From contig JAUPFP010000007.1 in the NCBI GenBank assembly GCA_036925085.1, forward strand, positions 4,637,058-4,701,057: a stretch of 64,000 bases of DNA, given 5' to 3'. Position 1 is the first letter of the stretch. The number at the start of each line of letters is the position of its first letter. A program made the position numbers and the translations under genes. The notes beneath the pieces were generated by a model. That model saw only the letters and a program-made list of their open reading frames with translations, did not search any database and was not told the DNA's origin. Of the stretch, positions 29,245 through 39,158 are shown piece after piece. The stretch comes from Brachycybe producta. Its lineage: Eukaryota > Arthropoda > Diplopoda > Playtdesmida > Andrognathidae.

Positions 29245-29890
29245 ACAACAAAAAATCTGTTTTTCAGTCAAAAAACCTAGTTAGAGGCTAAATATTAAAA
29301 TATTATATAAAAGTATTCTTGATCAGACTAGAAAAATGCATTTTTCTGTCAGAGAGCCTAGTTTGAGGCTAAATATCAATATAGCACTTAAAATTCTTGA
29401 TCAAACTAGGAAAATACATTTTTCAGTCAGACAGCCTAGTTTGAGGCTAAATATTAAAATATTATATAAAACTATTTTTGATCAAACTAAAAATCTGTTT
29501 TTTCAGTCAAAGAACCTAGTTAGAGGCTAAATATTAAAATATTATATAAAAGTATTCTTGATCAGACTAGAAAAATGCATTTTTCTGTCAGAGAGCCTAG
29601 TTTGAGGCTAAATATCAATATAGCACTTAAAATTCTTGATCAAACTATGAAAATACATTTTTCAGTCAGAGAACCTAGTTTGAGGCTAGAGTTCTAACCT
29701 AAGCAAGAATAGTTTTTAGAGAATTGATTGAATAAGCACCAAATTTTTTGGCATTTATTCAGTTTGACGTTTGTTCAATTTGGGCGCTTAATCAGCGCCA
29801 CCCTTTTTAGATACTAGTTTGAACTTTAGCCTCTGACCAGTTTTTTTTTCCGACTGAAAAAAAAACGCATTTTGCTAGTTACCTTACTTA
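29245..29890. repeat. Family G element: ~80-bp tandem units in a 3-unit higher-order repeat
   Basis: Units of about 77-84 bp begin near 29264, 29348, 29425, 29505, 29588 and 29661, each with (T/C)AGTCA(A/G)A...CCTAGTT(T/A)GAGGCTA and ending in TTGATCA(G/A)ACTA. Units 1-2 recur as units 4-5 with almost no change, so the higher-order period is about 240 bp. The right end (29829-29875) has the inverse TTAGCCTCTGACCAG...CGACTGAAAAA, so the array sits inside an inverted-repeat element. Related short hairpins lie at 15983 and 31160. Confidence 0.7.
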
Positions 29891-31518
29891 TATGGGTAAG
29901 TAATTTTGAAGATGGCAACTTGCAAAACACTTGTTAGCTTAGATTTTTTTTAAAACTTCTTAATTGTTACACAGTTTAAACCAATTGCGAATAAACCCTT
30001 GAAAAACGAAAGATGAACTCATGAACTTCCAATGGAGCCATTGGTTGCTCCCCATTCTCTTCTACTGTACATCTAGTGAGTGGAACAGTTTTTTTTTTTT
30101 GGAGAAAAAGCCATTCAAGGTTATGTCTACACTTTTTACTCATATAGTCTGATCTTATAAGTCATTGACACCTTTAATTATTATGACTAAAAATAAGAAA
30201 GTACTATAAGGGTAAGTAAGGATGACATTTAGAAGGAGGAGTTTTAAGATTGACGGGACTTATAACAATGGTAGGTAAGGTAAGATATATGGATGATGAT
30301 GATGGTGGTGGTGGTTGGATAGAAAAGATTGTAAGGAGTGGAGAGAAGATGTAAAAAAATCATCTATAGAAGAAAAAAAAGGTGATTCTGTAACTTCGTA
30401 TAACTATTTGTCATCTCTCTTCGAATCTTCAAATTGATATTGGCCAACGGTCCGAAACAAACGGACATAATAGTATGTATGAGGGGGGGAATGGGGTAGG
30501 TTGGTGGTAAGGGGGAAGGCTGGGGGGGGGGGGGGTGTGAAAAAGAATGCACCTTCTTCATAACATAATATGAGAAGAGAAAATCCTAAATGATAAATTA
30601 TGTGCTCGTTTTTTTGGTGATGGACTCTAGTTTTCAAATGCACACACTCAATGCTCTCTCTCTCTCTCATAAAGAATCACACAATTGACGAAGAATAGTG
30701 TTAATGTGGTACAATGTTACTGTGTTTGAGTGAAGAGAGAGAGAGAGAGAACCTCTTTGTGTTGACCATTGGCTATTCAGGATAAAAAGACTATTCGTTA
30801 CTTAAGGAGGGATTATTACACTAACAAAAAAAATCGCCACTCAATATATTTGCAAGTCATTTTTAACTAAATTTTATTCAAAGCATTCTACAAAATATCA
30901 AGAAAACACAGCACTTTTGGGTCGTAGGGCCCTCCTCAGCTAGCCGCCAAGGTTTGCAATGATAGTGGTTCTACTGTAAAAAAAAGGAAAAATAGTCTGG
31001 GCTCCTACTCGAGTGTTAAGCTCCACTTTGTTCAATTTAGATCAATGGTTATAGTAAGGCGCGGATATTTATGCCAAATATCTAAGCAAATGTTTCTCAG
31101 TCTGTATCCCAAAAACCAATTGTGAGGTAACGATCTCGTTTTAGATCAACCAACAATTAATTATGTTTTATTTGTCAATCAAAAACACTGGTTAGAGGCT
31201 AGAACTCTAGTTGATAACTGATATTAAACAGACATCTAGCCTCTTACGTTCTAACCACTCTTTTTGATTAGAAAAAAAAAGCAGAATTACAGTTGCTCTA
31301 ATGTTGATGATTACTTCATAAATTGTCACTTAGGGCCACAAATTGAGAAACATTTGCTTTGATATTTTGCATAAAAATTCGAGCCCTACTGATTAGATCT
31401 TTCTTTATTAGTTTTTTTTTTGACTCAGTGGGTCTCTGGCCCGTATAGAAAACCATTTGCGGGGCAGCATCCACACTTCTTAATATATGACAAGACAAAT
31501 GTTAGTCTGAAGAAGACA
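29891..31518. other. No gene seen; microsatellites and a family G relative
   Basis: GATGATGATGATGGTGGTGG at 30293-30313, a G-rich run near 30520-30536, CT and GA microsatellites near 30656-30670 and 30735-30750. A family G-like inverted pair at 31160-31275 (CAATCAAAAACACTGG / TCTAACCACTCTTTTTGATT). Confidence 0.5.
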
Positions 31519-31721
31519 CAGGCAATTAGAAATCGGGACGAACAGAAGTTGGCTCCGCCCATTTTATGACGAACCCAACTTCTAATTGGTTGGTTATGTA
31601 GTCTGACGTCACATGTTCCGCTCTTTTCAACGTCGAACCACACAACAAACCAATTAGAAGTTGCCGGTCGTCATAAAAAGGGCGGGGCCAACTTGTGTTC
31701 TTCCCGATTTCTAATTGCCTG
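31519..31721. mobile_element. Palindromic MITE, family B, copy 5
   Basis: CAGGCAATTAGAAATCGGGA at the left, complement ending CTAATTGCCTG at the right; centre near GTCACATGTTCCGC. Flanks TGAAGAAGA and TGAAAGAATA look like a decayed 9-10 bp duplication. Confidence 0.85.
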
Positions 31722-32808
31722 TGAAAGAATACACTATCTGATATTTTTAAACTCTCAAGAAAAACATGAGATTCCAATGACCTCATAAGATTTAATTTTG
31801 TGAAGAAGAAGAAAAAAAAACAGCAAATCGCATAACAATTAAAGTTTAAAATAGTTCTAAAAACAGGAATTTATTTTTATTACAAAAAATAAAAAAGGGG
31901 TTTTTTACAAAAATAAAAAATATAGTGCTGATGTTAAAATAGTGAAGGTATTTTTGTATTTTTATTTATGTCTGGTATAAGTCTCTCTCTCTTTTCTCGT
32001 CTATAATAATGTATAAGTAATTTGTTGGTCATAAAAAATGACCATCAAAACAAAAACCGGATGTTTGAGAGGGATGGGTTATAGAAGAGGGGGTGGTAAT
32101 GTGGGTTATTATGAGGCTACACCCATCCCGTTTATTTATTATGAACATGAACAACAACAAAATCACAGTCTATTTTTTCGTACATTTACACAAAAAATAT
32201 TATTCTAGGATTCAATTTCCTTTTATTCTGATGAATGATGATGATTATAATCACATTATAAAATACTGAAATCGATATTGTTCGATATTTATTATAGGTT
32301 ATAGCTCTGAATGTTTTTTTTCTATTGTTGGTTGTCTGTAATTAAAAACGAAAAAGGGTCAATTACAAAATAAAGGAAGTCCAAAAAAAAAAAAAAGAAG
32401 TACCGTCTACTATTGTTTTTAAAGCGGTGTCGTAACAATTAAAAAGTCGCAAAAAAACAAAACAAAACGTTTTATGTCTTTTGAAAAAGAACGGCAAAAT
32501 ATCCATTTTGTAGCCTATTAAAAGTTTACTATTTCTGGGGGAAAAGCAGAGATTCGCTTGTTTTTTTTCGATTTAGTTCTTTGTTTATTATGTCTACGAA
32601 CGACCGACCCCTTCTATATAGAAAGTTAGCATTTTTGTGCCATTCTAAAAACTAAAATGCCGTTTTCGTTTATATACATATTGTTAAAAATAGTGCTAAA
32701 GGCGTTTTACTATTTGGAGAACAAGAGGGCCAGCCGGCTGTTTCAAAAGGCACGCGAGCCAAATAATTTTCATTTTGTTAACTCCGTGCAAAAATGTTTG
32801 CAACGTCT
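31722..32808. other. No gene seen
   Basis: AT-rich sequence with scattered poly-A/T runs. No open frame of interest and no inverted-repeat element recognised. Confidence 0.5.
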
Positions 32809-33119
32809 AATGCCTAGTACACACCTGATAATTTAAATGCATTTAAATAATAAACGTGTTCTACAGAGCCCTGTGTGAAGGGCAGACAAAGAATATGTCG
32901 AATTCAATTTATTCAGTTAATAATCTGAAAATATTGAGTTAATACTTAAATATAATTTGTATAAACTATTGACAAAATATTGATTTAGTATTTCAATTTA
33001 AAATATTAATAATGAAGTCAATTTTTATTTGGGTTCATGTCCTTAACTGGATTCCGTATAATTCACCTAAACACATTTAATTTGAATTCATTTAACTCAT
33101 GTGTGTACACAAGGTATTA
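32809..33119. mobile_element. Inverted-repeat element family E, copy 1
   Basis: About 310 bp with ends TGCCTAGTACACAC... and ...GTGTGTACACAAGGTA, inner arms TTAAATGCATTTAAAT and ATTTAATTTGAATTCATTTAA. Shares long identical tracts (GTCCTTAACTGGATTCCGTA) with copies at 41741 and, inverted, 61515; a split copy lies at 60661-61519. Confidence 0.75.
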
Positions 33120-33212
33120 GGTGACGCTGATCTTCTAGCGCCATATGGAACAAAAAACTAAACTGAATAAACGCCAATTGGAAAAAAAAACGACAAACTG
33201 AATAACAACCAG

Positions 33213-33410
33213 GAGACTGTTCCTCAAAAGTTACAATTCTTGTAATAAAAGTGAATTCTACGGAGCCCTCTAAAGAATTTGTATTGCAAATTCACAATTT
33301 GTTATTAATTATTATGAATTGACAAATTGTGAATTTCCGATGCATGTCCTGATCAGGCCTCCGTAGAATTCACTTGTATTACAAGACTTGTATTTTTGAG
33401 AAACAGCCCC
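33213..33410. mobile_element. Palindromic MITE, family L
   Basis: Arms of roughly 60 bp: GTTCCTCAAAAGTTACAATTC ... AGTGAATTCTACGGAG at the left, CTCCGTAGAATTCACT ... TTTGAGAAACAGCC at the right, with an inner GAATTGACAAATTGTGAATT. It interrupts a sequence with AATAAACGCCAA-type motifs on both sides (33160, 33424), hence a younger insertion in an older repeat. Confidence 0.7.
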
Positions 33411-33698
33411 CCCCTCCCCCGTTGGAATAAACGCCAAACTGAATACCTGCCACATTTTTGGCGCTTATTACGCTTGGCACATGTCTAATTTCTAACCTAA
33501 TGTCTCATTTTTTGGAGTGTTTTTTAACTTATGAAAATTAAGTTCAATTTTCAATTTGATAAAGTCTAGTTATAAAAATCGCCTGAAAATGAACGTTTTC
33601 ATTATGAATGCAACCTTTTTATGGTGTTTACAATTTTTTTTTAATAAAATTTTCATTTAATTATTTCACTGAAGTGATATTTGATGATTATTTCACTA

Positions 33699-34103
33699 CT
33701 AGTGGGGTAACCCGTCATAAATGACGGGAGCAAAATTCACAGGCAATTGTGCGCATGCGCGTCGTTTTTTCCTTTTTTTACTCCTTTCATTTCAATTTCA
33801 GTCACCCCCTCCCACTTTTCTTTCTCTCTCCCCCTTCGACACTTTCCAACCTTTTCCCCTCACCCCCTCCCACTTTTCTCTCTCTCCCCCTTCCACACTT
33901 TCCAAACTTTTCCCCTCACCCCCTCCCACTTTTCTCTCTCTCTCTCCCCCCTTCTACACTTTCCAAAGGAAGAGTTCAACATATAGTTGACCTTGAGAAA
34001 AAAACGGTTCATTTATTCAAATTTATATGTGCTTCAATGGTTTTTGTTACTCCACACACACACACACACATACATACACAGACCTGGGATATTATATATA
34101 TGA
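33699..34103 (-). mobile_element. Helitron-like non-autonomous element D1
   Basis: On the minus strand the 3' end is a hairpin CCCGTCATTTATGACGGG, eight bases, then CTAG followed by host T, as expected of a Helitron 3' terminus (hairpin plus CTRR, T on the host side). The inside carries a CT-rich minisatellite: about three 55-58 bp units at 33803-33965 (CCCCTCCCACTTTTCTCTCT ... CACTTTCCAA). The passenger palindrome seen in sister copies is almost wholly deleted, leaving CACAGGCAATTGTG. The 5' end, near 34103 by the run TATATATGA, is not firm. Confidence 0.6.
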
Positions 34104-35371
34104 AATTATTAAATTGTGATTTAAATTTAAACCTTTAAACTACTACTGAGGCCTGGGCTACATCCTTGCTAGCCCGTGCCTTAAGATGTCACTGACAACT
34201 TGTACTCTGTTCGAATCTGAGTAGGATTTCAACATAAGAAAGTCCTGTTCAAGAATACTCATTCTAACAGGTGTTTTTCCTGTGTTAGAACCCCTCCTGA
34301 GAGGCGTCAATTTCAAGTTTTAGTACCAAGTTTTCTTCTTGAATTTGGGCCTTATTAGTAAAAAAAAAATTCAAGCAAACTGTTGAAGCAATAAAAAGAG
34401 ATTGGAGAATCAGTAGACTATATTAGGAAAGGGATCATTTGAAAAATCATTCCCCTATTAAGAATTGAATTTATGGTTTCGTTTAATAAATTTTAAACCG
34501 CAAATATTTGCATATTCACGAGAGAAAACCCCATGATTTTTATTTATTTGGCTCTGATTTCGAACCTTTAATGTATGTATAAACATATAATAATAAACCT
34601 CACCAACACCCATAACATGGTATATATATACATGGCAGCCATTTTTCTTTTCTCCTTTTTTATTTCTTGTTGTTTAGTGTTTCTTCTCACGCAAATAACA
34701 CATTACACATGCATGCATATACAGTATATATACAGACAGGTAATTTTGTACAGACTCATATCAACCGTATAATGACTTCCTCCTCTCCTATATTATACAT
34801 ATATATACATTGTGTATATACTTTTTCTGCAAGTATCAGATTTTGCTTTCTAGACATCCAAATTGCATACACCATTAATAAGCCTAAAATGTACCCTTTC
34901 TAGTTAGTTAGTCAGTCAGTATTATGGTCAATGGCCGTCTTAAATTATACAGTTTAAATTATAAAACATTCTTCTCCTCCCCCACTCATCCTGCTTTTCT
35001 GTATTTATAAATTTACTAAACTTGACATAAGCGTAACAAATTCTGCCAATTTTTTTTAAAAACTAGATTTGGCACGCGAGCCATTGGTTGGTCACCATTT
35101 TTTTTTTATAAACAAGAAATGAATATTATGAAATTAGTAGTAGGCTTACTTGGTAATTGTTTCATGGTATGTGATTTTTGAAAATGGTCTGTGTTCAAAT
35201 AAAAGAGCATTTTGTGTGTAATTTACATAATACAAATATTATTTGATATTTTTTTTTTTGCTTCTTCTAACTAAACTGTTGCATTATAATGATTATATAT
35301 ACAACATGTACTACCAGCCATATCATATATTTATTGGCTTGTGAAAATCTGGCTGGTAAAAGTGGAGATTT
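34104..35371. other. No gene seen; possible SINE-like stretch
   Basis: 34140-34350 has CTGGGCTACATCC and, about 60 bp on, a B-box-like TGTTCGAATCTG, which could be a tRNA-derived SINE; only one copy here. The rest is AT-rich with TATATA microsatellites (34620-34820). Confidence 0.35.
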
Positions 35372-35790
35372 ATGGCGCATTCACACTAGGCTGGTTGTAG
35401 CCCTCTAGCAGCATAGTGTGATCTTCTACCAGCAGCTGCTTTCTCCAGCAGGCTAGTGATTTTAACAGCGGCTAGTGAAGTTGAACATGTCCAACTTTAG
35501 CAGCTACCAGCTAGTCATGTGACTGTTTTCCTGCTGCTACCATGTTGCTACCAGCCAGTGTGAACCAATTGTCGTTAGTAGTGGCATTAGTGGGTTGTTG
35601 AAACTCCACTGCTTGGTTTGGTTGTTGTTAGATTTTGTGTTTTTGCAAGACGGTGATTGGATGACTTGCGCTGCTAATACCAGCAGTGACTGGACAAGTG
35701 TGAACCCAAAGCAGCCGATGCTTGCTGTTGCTGTTAATAGCCAGCATCAACCAGCAGCTTGTAAACAAGCCTAGTGTGAATGCGCCTTTA
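35372..35790. mobile_element. Inverted-repeat element I with subterminal CCAGCA/GCTGGT repeats
   Basis: Terminal inverted repeats GGCGCATTCACACTAGGCT and AGCCTAGTGTGAATGCGCC, 19 bp without mismatch. The inside is unusually GC-rich for this window and packed with CCAGCA, GCTAGT and TGCTGG words in both orientations. No coding capacity. Confidence 0.8.
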
Positions 35791-35840
35791 AGGTAACCAG
35801 TTGGTTGATTAAGGCCTTGTTTCCACTGGGGTGAAAATTA

Positions 35841-36020
35841 CAGGCAGCTAATAATCGGTGAGTGATGACGAACGCAACTTCTAATTGGTTGGTTATGTAG
35901 TCTGACGTCACATGCTCCGCCCTTTTCAACGTCGAACCACACAACAAACCAATTAGAAGTTGCCGGTTGTCATAAGAAGGGCGGAGCCAACTGAAGTTCT
36001 CCTCGATTTCTAACTGCCTG
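35841..36020. mobile_element. Palindromic MITE, family B, copy 6 (left arm partly deleted)
   Basis: Begins CAGGCAGCTAATAATCGG, then jumps to ATGACGAACGCAACTTCTAA, missing the ~25 bp that hold GGCTCCGCCC in other copies; the right arm is complete, ending CTAACTGCCTG. Confidence 0.8.
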
Positions 36021-36163
36021 TGTGAAAAGTTGAACTTTTTGAAAATTTCAACTGGTGAAAAAACAAACGTGGCTCCCGTCTATGACAGTGAATAGCTACA
36101 ATTGATTTATTCTTCGTTTACGCAGAAGCAACAGGAGACGAAATTTAAAATTTGTTAATCTTT

Positions 36164-36335
36164 GGTTACGAACTTATGTCTTAAGTTGAGCACAAATGGC
36201 AATACAGAATATTGACGTCACACTATCACAGTAAACAATGCATTGAGATACATAACGTTGGCTGTGACGTTATTTTGATTTTACTATGCCATATTGCCAT
36301 TCGTAGGCGCCTAACTTAAACCTAAGTTCGTAACC
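36164..36335. mobile_element. Inverted-repeat element, family M
   Basis: Ends GGTTACGAACTTA and TAAGTTCGTAACC, exact complements for 13 bp, followed by inner pairing AAATGGCAATA / TATTGCCATT and TGACGTCA / TGACGTTA. About 170 bp. Confidence 0.75.
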
Positions 36336-36340
36336 AGGTC

Positions 36341-36800
36341 ATAAGAAACTAGGACGGTAGTTAAAATCCTACATGTTTTTATTTTAATATCTTTCGAAAT
36401 AAACTTTTTATAGACAAAAATTAAAAAATATCGTCTGATAACTCTTGATTAAAGCTTGGTCATTTTCTAGCCGACATAAAAAGCTTATTTTAAAAGGGTT
36501 CTTATGAAGAAAAAAAAACGCACATGAAAAAAGCTTACGGCTCCACACGAAAATTACACAGGGAAAAAAAACCCGACTGTCATAAATGCGCACACGGAAA
36601 ATTGCTCACACCGACCGTGAAAATTATTCTTATGTGCGTATTTTTCTGTGTGGGCATTTTTCCGTGTGGGCATTTTTTCCATAATTATGAGCAATTTTCC
36701 ATGTGTTTTTTCTTTTCTGATCGCCTTTTAAAAGATATCAAGTATGAAATTACTGAGCTATCATTCTAGTTATTAAAACACTTCTCAAGTTTCTCTTTAT
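36341..36800. mobile_element. MITE family A interrupted by a second inverted-repeat element
   Basis: Outer family A arms: AAGAAACTAGGACGGTAG at 36343 and CATTCTAGTTATTAAAAC near 36761. Inserted at about 36496-36722 is an AT-rich sequence with repeated ACACGGAAAA / TTTTCCGTGTGGGCAT words and AAAACGCACATG / CATGTGTTTTTT ends. Confidence 0.6.
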
Positions 36801-38100
36801 TTGGCTTCTGAAAGACAAAATAACAATATTTTGAAGGTTGTTTACACATTTAAACCACCTTAAAGGTTTTCTTCAAAGTTATTTATTTTTTTTCGTGTAT
36901 TTTCTAAAAGTATATTTCATGTCTAGACAAATAATATTGATTTTAGCTGAATATTTTTACATTTTTTTTTTCAAATTGCAACGATTTCTTTGACAATAAG
37001 AATAAAAATGATGGAAAGATAAAATTAAAAATAAAGGTAGACCTAAATTATTAAGATATAAACCAAAAAAAAAATCATCAACAAAAAAAAAGTCATTTTA
37101 ATCCAACTAACGTATAAACAATAAATTTGTTTATCACCATTATTGTCTATCGTTGATCTAATATTTAGTGGTTAAGGGGGGGGGAGTGGGAGGTCAGATG
37201 AATTCCTCCTCCTCCTCCTTCTCGTCATATTCATTGTATGAGATCTAATTATTATAATAAGGGTTGATGTTACTTATTATAAATGCATAATATAGAGAAG
37301 ATGGTGGTGCGGAGGGTCGAAATTTTCATTACAGTCTATATACACAGTTATAATATACCTCCTGTCCACTGTCAGTCCATTCTATGGGTGGAAACGGTGG
37401 TGTTTTTTTTGGTTAGGAGACGAGACGAGGTGAGGATGTGGATGTTGGGTTGGGTTGGGTGGTGAAGGGTTCATTATACCGCACGCCATGTAGTAATATA
37501 TTAATATAATCATTTCAACGTTGGGTTTGTGCTTACACACACACAAAAAAAATGTAACAAGACAAAAAAGAATAATATATCTACATAAAATGATAAAATA
37601 CATGAGTTTGGTTGGTTACAATCTAATAACTTAGATGGGTCTAATCATTATATGTTTTCTATATTCTCTTTTTGTTCAGTCAAAAAGTGATTTAAGGAGA
37701 TTGGTTGTGGTGGTGGTAGAGTGATCAACCTTTCATTTGCTCTACCATTGGGATCTATTGAGTTTCAAAAACTATCTGTGGTAAATTGCTCATATACAGT
37801 GGTGCAACAACGAGGAGGATGGGGAAAAGTTAATCTGCGGGCGCCAACAAACAGGGGCGCCAAACGTTTAGAAATTAAAATTTAAAAAAATACAAATTTA
37901 AAAAACGACTTTTTTTTGCGACTATTTTTCTAATTGCACATTTATTTAATTTAGTAGTCTTCTTGTATTGTACAAATTACTCACACTAGTAAACCCGTCG
38001 TGCAATTTGCAAAATGTAAATGTAAGCTGTTCTGTAAAGCAATACCTACTAAAGCGAATACTGTATAGTAGTTTTTCATTTTAAGCTAATACTTGCAAGC
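36801..38100. other. No gene seen
   Basis: AT-rich, poly-A tracts, a CCTCCTCCTCCTT run near 37206 and GT/GG-rich patches at 37380-37460. No feature beyond low complexity. Confidence 0.5.
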
Positions 38101-38686
38101 TAGTGTTGGGCGATCCGTATCGATTTTTCGGAGTATCGATGTTTTCCTTCCGATTTTTTCGATTTTCGTTTTCCCGATTTTCCTATGGATCGATTTATTT
38201 TGGTCAAAATCGATTCTTTCGATCCAATGAAAAAATGAATGAATGAATGAATAGGCCAATAGGTGAATAGGGCCGATAGATCATATCGCTATGAAGTATT
38301 TGCCAACTGTAGCTACCTCTGTGCAATCAGAAGCAATATAATGAATGTGAAACGAAACCGGCTTACGGGTAAACGACTTTCCAAACTATTATTTTTAAGC
38401 TCGTTGGGAAAAAAAATTTGGTTCTAATATTGAGATCGCACGGATTAAAATGAAATGAAATTCAATGTTAAATTATATGCATTTTCAATACTTTTTCACT
38501 GTTTTCAGTACATGTGCTAAAATGTTAGCAAAGATTTAGGTTTTTTGGTAAGTATAGTTAGTATACTTAAATATAAAAATCGATCCAAAAAATCCATTTT
38601 TAGTACCGATTTTTGGATCGGATCGGATCGGTGCTTTGTGGATCGGATCGAAGAATCGATTTTTTGCTGTGGATCGCCCATCACTA
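38101..38686. mobile_element. Non-autonomous hAT-type element with 8-bp target duplication
   Basis: 586 bp. Ends TAGTGTTGGGCGATCC and GGATCGCCCATCACTA (one mismatch in 16). Flanked on both sides by TTGCAAGC (38093-38100 and 38687-38694), the 8-bp duplication typical of hAT. Subterminal regions are dense in ATCGAT/GGATCG words. No coding capacity. Confidence 0.88.
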
Positions 38687-38694
38687 TTGCAAGC

Positions 38695-39150
38695 CTAGAA
38701 ATTCACATTTATTTGAACACACTATACAAGCTACTCAAATGTGTGTGAGTAGCCTGCAGGGAGGTAAGGGACGTTCACAGTAATGTAGTCAGTCTCCTGG
38801 CTCAAAATTCCTAGTTGCGGCACTGCTCATATATACAGTGGGTCTTGCATGTGTCGTAGTTAGTTGTGATAATAGTTGATTAGTATAACATAAAAACAAA
38901 AGACGCTTTAGAAGTTTAGAGCAGTGATCTGCAAAGTTGGTTGTGCGAGATTGCCAATTGGGATGGTGCACAATAGCTGAAATTAATTGATATTTATTTA
39001 ATTTTATTGATAATTGTGTGAGAAATTTACGAGAAAACAGTAAAAGACAGCGAATTTTTCATAGACTTTTATGTTAAAATCTTGTTAGTACCTGACAGTA
39101 TGCTGAATAAAAAAATGGCGGCTGTCAAGTAACCGGTTATTTATTCCAGG
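38695..39150. other. No gene seen
   Basis: Spacer between two hAT-type elements; nothing recognisable. Confidence 0.5.
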
Positions 39151-39158
39151 GTGTGCAT

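Noticed and set aside
29245-29700. CRISPR-like spaced repeats
   Set aside because: Animal DNA; the 'spacers' are themselves repeated, and the array lies in a transposon-like element.
31425-31786. Minus-strand frames of 60-86 codons
   Set aside because: They run over the arms of a family B palindrome; the same frames recur at 21693 and 43263-43657 for the same reason.
33721-34138. Overlapping Pro/Ser/Phe-rich frames in Helitron-like D1
   Set aside because: Produced by the CT-rich tandem units in several frames at once; same with frames at 53804-54092, 56636-57053 and 61114-61380.
34575-34903. Tyr/Ile/His-rich frames
   Set aside because: TATATACA-type low-complexity sequence.
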